A stretch of 64,000 nucleotides of DNA from Glycomyces harbinensis (GCF_900101745.1 NZ_FNAD01000011.1:62001-126000); one strand, 5' to 3'. Counted from the stretch's first letter, positions 50,776-59,708 are shown. Made by a program: numbers and translations. The notes: generated by a model from the sequence alone, not told the origin.

Positions 50776-53553
50776 TCATTGCGTCGAAGCGTCACGCAGT
50801 CTGCCCCGGACTGCTTCGGCGTCGGGATGTCCAAGATCGTCCAGCATCGCCAAGGCTTGAATCCATGCTTCCTGAGCGGTGTCGAGGGCGCCCGTGGAGC
50901 GGTACAGATCGCCGAGCCGGGAGAGCGTGTCGGCCTCCTCGAAGCGGTCGCCCAGTTCGCGGAAGATCGCTCGGGCGCGCAGGTAGTAGGACAGGCCTTC
51001 TGCGTCCCGCCCGAGGCGGGAGTGGATGTAGCCGAGACTGTCGCAAGTGGCGGCCTCTCCGTAGCGGAAACCCAGTTCCAGGAACAAGTCGAGTGCCTGC
51101 TCGCAGTGCTTGTGGGCTTCGTCGTGGTCTCCGAGCACGGTGAGTTGCCAGCCGATCGAGTTCAGCGCGTGCGCCTCCCCGAACTTGTGGTCCACGGTCT
51201 GGTAGATCTCAAGGGCCCGTCGGGATTGCTCAAGTGCTTCGCTGTGGCGCCCTTGCAGTTGCGCGAGGTTGCCGAGGTTGTTGTGGGTGGCGGCCTGTGC
51301 TGCGGGGTCGTCGGCTCGGATCGACAGCTTCAGCGCCCGCTCCAGGTGCGTGCGACTGCTCTCGAAACGGCCGAGTCGGCTGTGGGCGCGCGCGAGCGCC
51401 CGGTGCGATTGAGCCTGGGCGGCTGCGTCGCCGAGACGCCGCGCCGCTGCCAAGGCCATCTGCTGGGTCGCGATCAGCTCGTGCCAATGTCCACGCAGGT
51501 AGAAGTAGCGCTGCGGAGCCCAGGCCGATTGCCATACCTGGACATCGAGACTGCCGGCGGCTTGGGCGGCGGCGGCCCTCACCGCAGGATGCTCGATCGC
51601 GAACCACGCCATCGCAGTCTCGCGATCGGTAAAGGCCTCAGGGTCAACACCATGGACGGATTGGTCGAGCGGGAGCGCAATGTCAAGGATGCCCGGGTCG
51701 ACCAGCAACGCGGCCGCGTGGGCGGAGTGGAGATAGTGGTCAAGGAGGCGATGTGCGGCTTCACGGCGGCTGGTCGAGCTGTCGTAGCGCTCGGCGAGAT
51801 CCGCCGCGTAGACATGCAGCAGGTCGTGCAGTGCATATCTGCCTGGCCGGTGCTCGGTGGCGAGGTTGGCCTGCGCGATTTCCGCGAGAAGCCGATGCAC
51901 CTCTCTCCTCGGTCGACCCATCAGACTGGCGGCTACGGGTACAGGGATGTCGGGTCCGGGGTGTAGGCCCAGCAGCCGGAACAGATCCGCGGCGTCGGGG
52001 CTGAGAGTGTGGTACGACCAGGAGAACACGGCGCGTTCGTCGGAGGCGATGGCGTCAAAGGCATTGTGTGCGTCATGGAGTTCAGCGGCCAGGTCGGAAA
52101 GCCGGAAGTTCGGATGGGTCGCTGCGCGGGCGCCCACCAGCGCTAGTGCCAGTGGCAAGCGGGCGCAGGCGTGCACGATGTCCTCCGCGGCCTGGGGTTC
52201 GGAACTGACACGGTCGTCGCCGACTCTGCTGCGCAGCATCTGGTGCGCCTCATCCTCACTTGGCAGGTCAACGATGATCAGCTGGGCGCCTTCGGTTGCG
52301 ACCAGACCTGGGAGCTGGTTGCGGCTCGTGACGACCACAAAGGTGTCGGGTCCGCCGGGAAGCAGCGGCCGGACCTGATCGGCATCGCGGGCATTGTCAA
52401 GGACGATCAGCGTCTGCTTGTCTGCCAGCAGACTGCGGTACAGGCCGACCTGCGGTTCCAAATCGCCGGGAATCCGCTTTGGTTCGACCCCGAGCGCGTC
52501 GAGGAATCCGCAGACGGCCGTCGCAACGTCCATCGGCTGCCTGGTGGGGTCGAACCCGCGCAGGTCGACATACAGTTGCCCGTCGGTGAACTGGTCCGCA
52601 ATCCGATGCGCCCAGTGGAGGGTCAGGGCGGTCTTGCCGACACCTGCTGTACCGGTGACCGCGGCGATCGCCGCGGCACCCGGATGGGGCCCGCCCTGGT
52701 GCCGCAAGAGCGCGTCAAGCAAGGCGACTTCGGTCTCGCGGCCGGTGAACCCGCCGAGCGCGGGCGGCAACTGCCTGGGGATCGTCTCGGTGTCGGTTCC
52801 GGTCGGGGGCGCCAGACCTATTTCGGCCTTCAAAATCTTCTGATGCAAGGACTGCAGATCCGGCGAGGGCGGTATGCCCAGCTGCTCGTCGAGCAGGCGG
52901 TGCAGGTACCGGTACGTCTGCAATGCCTCAGCTCGACGGCCGTCCCAACACAAACCGTGCATCAGCAGTTCCCACGATCGTTCCCGAAACGGGTGCTCGG
53001 CAGTAAACGCCTGCAGTTCCGAAACCGCGAAGTGCACGTTTCCCAGACGTAGCTCGGCGTCAAGTCGATCTTCGACCACACTCAATCGCAGGTCATCCAG
53101 ATATCGTGCGCGATCGCGCACCACCTGCGCGTTAACGCCGTCGTAGGCCGCTCCCCGGCACAGCTCCAACCCTGCGCGAAACGCCGCAGCGGCCTCTGCC
53201 GCCCTCCCCGCCGCCAATGCCGCACCGCCCTCGACGGCCAGACATTCGAATCGATGAGCGTCGACCGATTCGGGGAGCACGTCCAACCGGTATCCGTCGG
53301 GGTCGCTCACGACCACCAGGTCAGCGTCCATTGCGGTGAGCCGCTGCCGAAGCTGGTAGACGTAGGTTCGCAGCGTCGCCCTCCCCGCAGCAGGCGGATC
53401 ACCGCTCCACAGCTGATCGAGCAGCCATTCGTAGTCGACTACCTGGTTGGCCTTGACGAGGAGGATCGCCAGGAGGTCACGCAGCCTTCCGCCGAATGCG
53501 ACGTGCCGTCCGTCCTTGACGACTTTTAGTCGGCCGAACACCTGAATTCCCAC
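50776..53553 (-). CDS. AfsR/SARP-type regulator (OmpR-HTH, BTAD, NB-ARC, TPR)
   Basis: The 925-residue protein has an OmpR-like DNA-binding domain (QVFGRLKVVKDGRHVAFGG, LLVKANQVVDYEWLLDQLW, ~1-95) and a bacterial transcriptional activation domain (~96-250; FAVSELQAFTAEHPFRERSW). The NB-ARC ATPase follows with P-loop GTAGVGKTALT (~310) and LIVLDNARDADQVRPLLPGG, then about seven TPR repeats (~690-910; AATHNNLGNLAQLQGRHSEA type). Such regulators switch on secondary-metabolite or secreted-protein genes. It is transcribed away from the three small secreted protein genes, which makes these possible targets. Confidence 0.92.
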   Translation of the reverse strand: MGIQVFGRLKVVKDGRHVAFGGRLRDLLAILLVKANQVVDYEWLLDQLWSGDPPAAGRATLRTYVYQLRQRLTAMDADLVVVSDPDGYRLDVLPESVDAHRFECLAVEGGAALAAGRAAEAAAAFRAGLELCRGAAYDGVNAQVVRDRARYLDDLRLSVVEDRLDAELRLGNVHFAVSELQAFTAEHPFRERSWELLMHGLCWDGRRAEALQTYRYLHRLLDEQLGIPPSPDLQSLHQKILKAEIGLAPPTGTDTETIPRQLPPALGGFTGRETEVALLDALLRHQGGPHPGAAAIAAVTGTAGVGKTALTLHWAHRIADQFTDGQLYVDLRGFDPTRQPMDVATAVCGFLDALGVEPKRIPGDLEPQVGLYRSLLADKQTLIVLDNARDADQVRPLLPGGPDTFVVVTSRNQLPGLVATEGAQLIIVDLPSEDEAHQMLRSRVGDDRVSSEPQAAEDIVHACARLPLALALVGARAATHPNFRLSDLAAELHDAHNAFDAIASDERAVFSWSYHTLSPDAADLFRLLGLHPGPDIPVPVAASLMGRPRREVHRLLAEIAQANLATEHRPGRYALHDLLHVYAADLAERYDSSTSRREAAHRLLDHYLHSAHAAALLVDPGILDIALPLDQSVHGVDPEAFTDRETAMAWFAIEHPAVRAAAAQAAGSLDVQVWQSAWAPQRYFYLRGHWHELIATQQMALAAARRLGDAAAQAQSHRALARAHSRLGRFESSRTHLERALKLSIRADDPAAQAATHNNLGNLAQLQGRHSEALEQSRRALEIYQTVDHKFGEAHALNSIGWQLTVLGDHDEAHKHCEQALDLFLELGFRYGEAATCDSLGYIHSRLGRDAEGLSYYLRARAIFRELGDRFEEADTLSRLGDLYRSTGALDTAQEAWIQALAMLDDLGHPDAEAVRGRLRDASTQ

Positions 53554-53882
53554 GAACGACTCCTCACGGACCGATGCTGATATTTACACGCATCGCGTGA
53601 GGGCCTAGGTTGCCTGCATCGACGTCGCTCAAGCTTTTGCCGCGAAAGACCCCGGCCACTCAACGAGCGAGACCGGTTGGGGTCCGCGAAGGCGTTCAGA
53701 CGCAAGCCTAGGTGAGCGGATCGTGACTCGGTCACCGGCGACGCCGTTCTCCTAGGCATCGAATTGGGCCGCGCGATCTTCGGCGTGGGTCCGATAACGG
53801 GCACGCCTGGCAGCCCTCGAAGCGGGCGCCGTCAGTCCGGGCTGGACCGCTTCCATGATGCAGTCCTCGGCACCAGGTCGCC
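53554..53882. other. 329-bp region without a supported gene
   Basis: It contains the promoter of the AfsR-like gene on its left side. No repeat or RNA feature is recognised in the rest. Confidence 0.3.
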
Positions 53883-54180
53883 GTGTCCGACAACTTGGAG
53901 GCGATCATCGCTGAGTCGACGTTTCGCGGCTGTCGCTACCTCTCGGCCGTCTTCGTGCTAGCTGCCCCGACCCTCAGGCGCATGTCGTCATCGCCACCCA
54001 CAAGCGCCGGGCCACCATGCTCCTGCAACGCGAACTGACCGGCGGAACCGCCGCACACTCGACCGTGCCGCTGCGCAGCTGTTCGTGCTCATCGACGGCG
54101 CCATCGCCGCCAACGGCACGCGGCGCAGCACTGTACCGGCCACTGGCGTGCGCGACGTCGCTGAACTCATCGTCGGGTCG
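53883..54180 (+). pseudogene. TetR-family regulator fragment with two frameshifts
   Basis: Three successive frames give a contiguous TetR C-terminal domain: LEAIIAESTFRGCRYLSAVF, then PDPQAHVVIATHKRRATMLL, then RAAAQLFVLIDGAIAANGTR and DVAELIV. The N-terminal DNA-binding domain is missing. It is a decayed gene inside the element remnant. Confidence 0.6.
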
Positions 54181-54309
54181 CCCCCGTGTCGAACGGGGAC
54201 GGCACTTCCGGTCCAATCCGGCTGTCGTCGGTGCGTGCGAGTTCAGAGGAGGCCGGTGCTCGCAGCCCGATACGAACCCATGTGCGAGCGGCGTATCGGG
54301 CTGCGAGGA

Positions 54310-54615
54310 TCAACTCGGAATGCGGACGCTACGGGCGTCGCCCACCTGAGAGGTGCTGCCTGAGTCGACCACGCGACCGAATCCCGCGCAACCGAATCCG
54401 CTGTAGACGGTGACCCAGGTGTCAGTGTGGTTCACCACCTCGCTGAATCCCTGCGAGACGTTCATGCAGCCGGCCCCGGGGTCGGTGATGACGGTGTCGA
54501 TGCCCTGTCGTCGCAGCACGAGGTCGCCGGTCGCGGCTTGCGCCGGGGTTCCTGCGAAGAGCGCTGCAGCACAGGCGGCTGCGGTGGCGATGCCGAGCCG
54601 AGTCGTGAGTCTCAT
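54310..54615 (-). CDS. small secreted protein, 101 aa
   Basis: A signal peptide (MRLTTRLGIATAAACAAALF, cleavage after TPAQA) precedes a mature domain of about 73 residues with two Cys (GCMNVSQGF and GFGCAGFGR) and a beta-rich pattern (VVNHTDTWVTVYSG). AAAGGA precedes ATG 54615. It is the downstream member of three consecutive secreted genes on this strand. It is not homologous to the other two. Its layout resembles peptidase-inhibitor or antimicrobial-type small exoproteins. Confidence 0.75.
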   Translation of the reverse strand: MRLTTRLGIATAAACAAALFAGTPAQAATGDLVLRRQGIDTVITDPGAGCMNVSQGFSEVVNHTDTWVTVYSGFGCAGFGRVVDSGSTSQVGDARSVRIPS

Positions 54616-54760
54616 CTGTGTCCTTTCTATGAACGGTGTGCAATGTGGCCGGGTGCCCCACCGAGGCTGGTTGGTGGAGCAGAGGTCCGAGTGATGCGGT
54701 TTGCGGACGTGGATCTTCCGCTTGCCGACATCAACCCGGTCCGCACTGGAGGCAGCGTCC

Positions 54761-55132
54761 TCAGGTGCTCCTGGTTTCGATCCCGGAGGAGAGGTAGGAC
54801 GTTCGCGGCGGGCAGAAGACGTAGGAGTCCCCGCTGGAGATCCAGTTGAGGGCCGACCGGTGGATGATGGCGCCGCTGTCCCACGACCGGCACCGCACGA
54901 GCGCCCGGTAATGTCCGCCATTGCTGGCGTCGCAGCTCGCCACGGTGCCGTTCGTCCAGGATTCGTATGAGCACCCGGTCGGCCAGCCCGCGATGCCGAC
55001 CTCGTCTGCGGCCTGGACCGCGGAGGGTGCCGGGGCGGGAGTATCGGAGGCCGCGGCGGTTCCCTGGACGCCCAGCGAGAAGGCGATGGCGAGCACGATT
55101 CCCGCGAGCGAGATGGTGCGTCGTTTCGTCAT
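54761..55132 (-). CDS. Cys-rich small secreted protein, paralogue A, 123 aa
   Basis: A signal peptide (ISLAGIVLAIAFSLGVQGTA) and short Ala/Pro linker precede a domain of about 85 residues with DEVGIAGWPTGCSYE, ASCDASNGGHYRALVRCRSW and YVFCPPRTSYLSSGIET. The Cys pattern and the WPTGC, SNGGxYRAL and SGIET blocks repeat in the next gene upstream, so the two are tandem paralogues. AAAGGAC precedes ATG 55132. The function is unknown; two disulfides are likely. Confidence 0.78.
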   Translation of the reverse strand: MTKRRTISLAGIVLAIAFSLGVQGTAAASDTPAPAPSAVQAADEVGIAGWPTGCSYESWTNGTVASCDASNGGHYRALVRCRSWDSGAIIHRSALNWISSGDSYVFCPPRTSYLSSGIETRST

Positions 55133-55168
55133 GGTTCAAAGTCCTTTCAAGTTCGATCCGGCGTCGGG

Positions 55169-55558
55169 CTACTTGCGGGTCGCAGAAGTCTCGATGCCCG
55201 CGGCGATCGGGACGTAGGCTCCCGGGCAGTAGGCGAAGGACCAGCCGGTCTGCCGCCAGTCGCCGAAGGCGACGAGCACCCGTCCGGTCTCTCGCTCCTT
55301 GCAGTTGGCGAGGGCCCGGTAAGAGCCGCCGTTGGCGCTGCTGCACGTGGCTCCGGTGGCCCGCCATTGACTGGGCTGGATTTCATACCGGCAGCCGGTC
55401 GGCCAGGCTGTGACGCCGACCTCGTCGGTTGGCGCCGCCGAGGAGGCCGATGCCGGAGCCCCCGCTCCGAGTACGGCGAAGGCGACGAACATGAGGCTGA
55501 GGACGGTATTGACCATGGGTCCTCGGCCTGACCGTCGCGATGTCGCGAATGCGAGCAC
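55169..55558 (-). CDS. Cys-rich small secreted protein, paralogue B, 129 aa
   Basis: The signal peptide (VNTVLSLMFVAFAVLGAGAP, cleavage after ASA) is followed by DEVGVTAWPTGCRYEI, ATCSSANGGSYRALANCKER and FAYCPGAYVPIAAGIETSAT, matching paralogue A block by block including all four Cys. GTG 55558 is favoured (AAAGGA upstream); ATG 55516 is an alternative. A 36-bp gap separates it from paralogue A, so both are probably one transcript. Confidence 0.78.
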   Translation of the reverse strand: MLAFATSRRSGRGPMVNTVLSLMFVAFAVLGAGAPASASSAAPTDEVGVTAWPTGCRYEIQPSQWRATGATCSSANGGSYRALANCKERETGRVLVAFGDWRQTGWSFAYCPGAYVPIAAGIETSATRK

Positions 55559-55775
55559 GGTGTTCCTTTCTCCGATCAGATATGCGGGATTGCATAGGGG
55601 GTCCCGATCAGGTGACCAAGCCCGCCCGAGTCGTTGCGGTGCCGGCGAACGACGAGGCAGAGTTTGGCACCCGGGGATGGTGACTCAATGGTGATCGCAT
55701 AGCGCCCCAGGTCACGGGATGGTTCCAGCTCAATAGCCATCCACGGCCCCGCGTACCCTGGCCGGCGCTTCGGAT

Positions 55776-56093
55776 ATGGCAGTGGCTGATGCATTCGTGC
55801 CGCTCTTGCCCGCCGGGGCCCGTCAGAGCAACCCGGCACCGACGCCCGGCCGAGGTGTTACCACGCTCCTGTTCACGCTGTTGCCCGCCGCCACGCCCAA
55901 GGGCCTGTGGTGTGCGATGGGGGACGTGCCGTACCTCTGCCCATCGTCGGCGATCACCGCAGGTGTCGATCTCAAACGCCTCGCCCTGGTCGAAACCCCG
56001 ATGTCGAGTGTCGGCTCGCAGCGCTTGGAACGCTCTGTGAAGGCGTTCCAATCCTGGCCGCATCGACACCCGGCTCCGCGGATAGAGGCCTGA
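55776..56093 (+). pseudogene. fragment of an ImuA-like (RecA-fold) protein
   Basis: The frame contains LLFTLLPAATPKGLWCAMGDVP (cited in part) and SAITAGVDLKRLALVE. This matches the core of the actinobacterial ImuA/RecA-like protein that partners ImuB and DnaE2 in SOS mutagenesis (consensus of the type SWCAVVGVPxLG...AGVDLxRLxLV). Sequences on either side do not continue the domain, and no imuB or dnaE2 is near, so it is a displaced, inactive fragment. Confidence 0.45.
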
Positions 56094-56170
56094 CGTTGGG
56101 ACCCCGGACGTCTCAACTCCAGTCCGCTCCATCTCACCGCTGCCTGGCGTGTCAGCGCCGAGCTGTGGCC

Positions 56171-57070
56171 CTACGGTCGCGGCCTCGCTCCCAGCTCCGT
56201 GTCGAACTTCGGGGGCCGCTGAATGTCGCACTGGTCGAGCAGGCGGGCAAGGAAACTGTAAGCCGCGAGCCGTTCCATCGCTTCTTGCTCACTGAGCTCG
56301 TCACTGGAGTGCGAGGTCGGATTCCGCACGGTCGAATTCAGTCCCTCCGCCAGTCCTTTCAGCGAGGCGGCGAGCGGCAACAGTCCGTTGCGCATGCTCT
56401 TGACGGTCTTATCGTTCGGTTCTCCGGGCCAGACCAGGCGCGGCCAATCCGGTACGTCCTTGGGACGTTGCGTCTTTGGTGGTGAGAGTGTCTGCTGCCA
56501 GAACTCGACACCGTTGACGTCGCTCCGATGCAGCTTCTTACGCCAGTGTTCGGGCAGTCCTTCGGCGGCTTCGCGCACTGAGGCTCGGTACTTACGGGTC
56601 GTCCAGTACGGTGCGGCAGCGCCCCAGACCAATGGATGGAACGACGATGGTGCGAAGGCGGGAAGGTCAGAATCCTTCATGGCTTCGGCGTCAGCGATCA
56701 TTGCGCGCAACCACCCCCGTGCCGAGGCTGCCGCGACCCGCACGTCCTGCGGTTCGATGAGGGCCTTGGGAGCAGGCAGCATCGACCAGTTCGCGATCGG
56801 ATCGAGCACCCCGAAACCCTCCACTCGTATGGAGGTCCCCGTCACCTGCACCGCTCTCGCGGCGTTGCCCGCCGCCTCGGCCACATCAAGGGCAAGTCGA
56901 CGCTCCTCAACGCGGTCTTGTCCGTCATTGATCCGGACCGTCGGGCGGAGTCCGTACGGCGGCTGAAAACCGATCTCGACTTGCGTCGTCATCCAGGCGT
57001 TGAAAGCAGTCTGGAATTCGGCGACCGCCGCGTCCAGCCGGCGAAGGTAGTCAGCTCCGTACGTCGGCAT
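56171..57070 (-). CDS. Ymh-family (TIGR02391-like) hypothetical protein
   Basis: The 299-residue protein ends in the Hypoth_Ymh motif: GLAEGLNSTVRNPTSHSSDE (HEPN-like RNxxxH), then EQEAMERLAAYSFLARLLDQC. The N-terminal two thirds are helical, without a recognised fold. Ymh-like proteins carry a HEPN-type RNxxxH and occur in phages and mobile elements, often linked to defence, but the role here is unproven. ATG 57070 has AGG upstream; GTG 57094 would add eight residues. Confidence 0.65.
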   Translation of the reverse strand: MPTYGADYLRRLDAAVAEFQTAFNAWMTTQVEIGFQPPYGLRPTVRINDGQDRVEERRLALDVAEAAGNAARAVQVTGTSIRVEGFGVLDPIANWSMLPAPKALIEPQDVRVAAASARGWLRAMIADAEAMKDSDLPAFAPSSFHPLVWGAAAPYWTTRKYRASVREAAEGLPEHWRKKLHRSDVNGVEFWQQTLSPPKTQRPKDVPDWPRLVWPGEPNDKTVKSMRNGLLPLAASLKGLAEGLNSTVRNPTSHSSDELSEQEAMERLAAYSFLARLLDQCDIQRPPKFDTELGARPRP

Positions 57071-57495
57071 CTGGACCTGCTTTCTCTTGACCACAACACC
57101 TGGTGGAGCTTCAACGAACGTTGGGGGTTCGTTCAGCGTATCCAGCGAGCCGTGAACCGGAGGTCCCCGAGCGCCCGCCCACCAGCCTCAGCGTTGTAGA
57201 ACTCGTGTGCACCTTGCCGGATCGCTGGCGTGGTCGGGTTCGTCGGCCCGGGTGTGCCGTTGTGGTGTCAGGACGCTACGCGACGGCCGCCCACCAACGC
57301 TCCTTCGTCGCTCGCAAGGGCGCCTGCGCACTTTCTTCGCAAGGCGCGCTCCTTCGTCGCTGCGAACAAAGATGCTTGGCCCCCTTGACGTGGCGTGCGT
57401 CTTCGCCGCGTGGACGCGACCGCACCACAGCGGCACCACGCCCGGTCACATCCCCAGCCGCCGCGCCAGCACCAATCCCGACAAGGAGATTCGTC
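57071..57495 (+). other. region upstream of ssb with a 15-bp direct repeat
   Basis: No gene is supported. CGCTCCTTCGTCGCT occurs at 57298-57312 and again at 57347-57361 (49-bp period), with CGCAAGG following the first and preceding the second copy. Such iteron-like repeats before a replication gene could be a regulatory or replication site. Confidence 0.4.
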
Positions 57496-57948
57496 ATGGA
57501 GTTCCACTTCGCCGTCGAAGGCCAGATCGTCAAACGCGCCCCCGAGGTCTTCGCGACCCCCAACGGCAACCAGGGCGTGCGCTTCGAGCTCGCCCACAAA
57601 CCCACCTACCGCGACGCCGCCGGCAAGTGGGCCGAGGGCAAAACCCAGTTCTTCGACATCACCTGCTGGGGCAACCTGGCCGACAACGTCCTCGCCTCCT
57701 TCGAGCGCTACGACACCGTCATCGTCACCGCCCGCAACCTCTACGCCCAAGAGTCCGGCGGGTTCGCACATCTCAAAGTCACCGCCGAGAACGTCTCTGC
57801 CTCGCCTCGGTTCGGGACCGTGACTCCCGCCCGCAAGGAACGCGTCGCGAACGCCGAGGTCCGGAGTTCCGACGGGGAGAACCTGCCGGTCACCGTCGAG
57901 GACGCCTGGGCCACCGCGACACCCGCGCCGCAGCCGGCCGCCGCCTAG
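57496..57948 (+). CDS. ssb: single-stranded DNA-binding protein (element-borne SSB)
   Basis: The 150-residue protein has the SSB OB-fold: FAVEGQIVKRAPEVFATPNG, FELAHKPTYRDAAGKWAEGK, TQFFDITCWGNLADNVLASF and VIVTARNLYAQES. The C-terminus is short and lacks the DDDIPF acidic tip of housekeeping SSB, ending TPAPQPAAA. It therefore probably serves the mobile element. AAGGAG precedes ATG 57496. It is followed after 86 bp by the DUF4192 gene. Confidence 0.88.
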   Translation: MEFHFAVEGQIVKRAPEVFATPNGNQGVRFELAHKPTYRDAAGKWAEGKTQFFDITCWGNLADNVLASFERYDTVIVTARNLYAQESGGFAHLKVTAENVSASPRFGTVTPARKERVANAEVRSSDGENLPVTVEDAWATATPAPQPAAA

Positions 57949-58034
57949 GCCTCCTTCCGCGGGGCGGCCCATTGGCCGCCCCGCTTCCCTTCAGCCCTCA
58001 GCGTCTTTCCGCAACGACCGCTTTGGAGTACGCC

Positions 58035-59003
58035 ATGAACGAGCCGACCAAGCTCACCGTCAACGGTCCGGCCGACCTCATCAGCGCCGTCCCCTTCCTC
58101 CTCGGGTTCGCGCCCGAGCACAGCCTCGTAGCCGTCGGCCTCAAGGGAGGCCAGCTCGAGTGCACCTTCCGCGTCGACCTGCCCGGCAGCACCGACGACC
58201 TCGACCACCTCAACACCCTCACCGCACCCGTCAAAACTAACGACTGCGACACCGTGGTCCTCATCGCCTACGGCGAAGCCGAACTCGCCACCGCCTGCCT
58301 GCGCCGCGCCCTGATCGACTGCGCCTTCGCGCGCATCGAAGTCATCGACGCCTTCCGCGTCACCGACGGCCGCTACTACAGCCAGACCTGCACCGACACC
58401 TGCTGCCCCACCGAAGGCAATCCAGTCCCCGAAAACACCGCCATCGCCGTCGCCCTCGTCGCCTCCGGCGCACTCCGCCACCCCGACCGCGACACCATCA
58501 CCAAACTCCTCACACCCGCCGACCCCGAACGCTGCGCCGCTGTCGCCACCGCCATCGACGAAGCCGTCGTCGCCGAGGCCGCGCTGTCGTGGGCCGAACA
58601 GCGCCAGATGGACCTGGCCGCCGTCGACCAGTGGATCACCGCTCACGAGCTTCCCGAATCCCCGGAGGACATCGCGATGCTCGGCCTCGCGGTCGGGGAC
58701 CTCGACGTCCGCGACCACGCCCTCATCGCCTCCGACACCAACCCGCACAAGTCCGCGGACCTGTGGCTGTGGATCGCCCGACACCTCGACGAGGACCTCG
58801 CCGCCCCCACGTTCACCATCGCCGGGTGGTGCGCCTACCGATACGGCAACGGCGTCCTCGCCCTCGAAGCCTTCGACCTGGCGCTCAAGGCCAGCCCGAA
58901 CTACCGTCTCGCGCACATGCTCCTCGCCGCCCTCCAAGCCGGCATCCCCCCGAAAGCACTGAGCAACATGGCGTGCCTCGATCCCGAGCAGGCCACCGCC
59001 TGA
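58035..59003 (+). CDS. DUF4192-family protein
   Basis: The 322-residue protein has the DUF4192 hallmarks: NGPADLISAVPFLLGFAPEH (about 10-29), SLVAVGL, the central DTVVLIAYGEAELATACLRR and the C-terminal FTIAGWCAYRYGNGVLALEA, with a Cys-rich SQTCTDTCCPTEGNP in the middle that could bind metal. The family is common in actinobacterial chromosomes and integrative elements, and its function is unknown. GGAG precedes ATG 58035. A strong terminator follows. Confidence 0.88.
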   Translation: MNEPTKLTVNGPADLISAVPFLLGFAPEHSLVAVGLKGGQLECTFRVDLPGSTDDLDHLNTLTAPVKTNDCDTVVLIAYGEAELATACLRRALIDCAFARIEVIDAFRVTDGRYYSQTCTDTCCPTEGNPVPENTAIAVALVASGALRHPDRDTITKLLTPADPERCAAVATAIDEAVVAEAALSWAEQRQMDLAAVDQWITAHELPESPEDIAMLGLAVGDLDVRDHALIASDTNPHKSADLWLWIARHLDEDLAAPTFTIAGWCAYRYGNGVLALEAFDLALKASPNYRLAHMLLAALQAGIPPKALSNMACLDPEQATA

Positions 59004-59014
59004 CCGAACCAAGG

Positions 59015-59062
59015 CGGCCCCGCCCGCGCGAGAGCGCGCGGGCGGGGCCGTCGGCGTTTTGA
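59015..59062 (+). terminator. 16-bp perfect hairpin after DUF4192 gene
   Basis: CGGCCCCGCCCGCGCG (59015-59030), loop AGAG, CGCGCGGGCGGGGCCG (59035-59050), followed by TCGGCGTTTTG. Confidence 0.9.
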
Positions 59063-59074
59063 TGGGAGGTTGCC

Positions 59075-59354
59075 GTGGACGCCGCCGACAGCTGGACCGA
59101 CCCGCTCCACGAGCTTGCGCCCGCCGAGGACGCCTTCCAACAGGCCCGGACCCGGCTCAAGGAAGCCGAGGCCGACCGCTACGCCTCGATCTGGACCGCG
59201 CTCACCACGGCCGAGGACCTGACCGAGCTCCGAGCGATGCTCCCGTCGACCGTGACGGCCCAGTCCCTGCGCGCCGCTGTCCGCCGCCGGGGACACCCGC
59301 TACATCCAGCCCGAGCTGTTCGACGACCGCGGCCGGTTCACCACGACGTCATAG
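59075..59354 (+). pseudogene. small element-encoded protein disrupted by a +1 frameshift
   Basis: From GTG 59075 (GGAGG upstream) the frame reads VDAADSWTDPLHELAPAEDA and on to LRAAVRRRG. The natural continuation lies in the +1 frame: GDTRYIQPELFDDRGRFTTT and a stop at 59354. The break is in a CCGCCGGGG run near 59285. It may be a sequencing error or a true mutation. The intact product would have about 92 residues; the function is unknown. Confidence 0.5.
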
Positions 59355-59378
59355 CGAGGCGTTGTTCGAGCATGTTCC

Positions 59379-59708
59379 TCACGCGGGCCGTGGCACGGGC
59401 GCTGTCGCCTCCGCTTCGGCTTTCTTCGCCGCGGTCAGGGCGGTGCGCACGTCGTTGACGCGCATCCCGCACAGCTCCGCGATGCCCTCGGGTGTCTCCC
59501 CGAGCGACCGCAGCTCCGTGACGCCGCTGGTGATGCTCGCGTTCGCCTCCTCGATCGCCAGCCCGGCAGTGATCACACCGACCACCGTCTGCTCGATCCG
59601 CGCCTCGCGTTCCCGCGCTGCGGCGATCCGACGGCGTCGGATCTCCCCGGCGCGCTTGACCGCGAGGATTTTCCTACTCGGCTGTCGCACATTTCCTGAA
59701 TCGTTCAT
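59379..59708 (-). CDS. hypothetical helical protein, 109 aa
   Basis: The product has a basic N-terminal helix (ILAVKRAGEIRRRRIAAARE) and a C-terminal HTH-like part with SLGETPEGIAELCGMRVNDV, typical of small putative DNA-binding proteins in actinobacterial elements. No family is certain. It is convergent with the frameshifted gene at 59075 and next to the relaxase fragment. Confidence 0.6.
   Translation of the reverse strand: MNDSGNVRQPSRKILAVKRAGEIRRRRIAAAREREARIEQTVVGVITAGLAIEEANASITSGVTELRSLGETPEGIAELCGMRVNDVRTALTAAKKAEAEATAPVPRPA

Noticed and set aside
57298-57361. Considered as a CRISPR array
   Set aside because: Only two 15-bp repeats are present, too short and too few; no cas genes are nearby. 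No CRISPR array is seen anywhere in the window.
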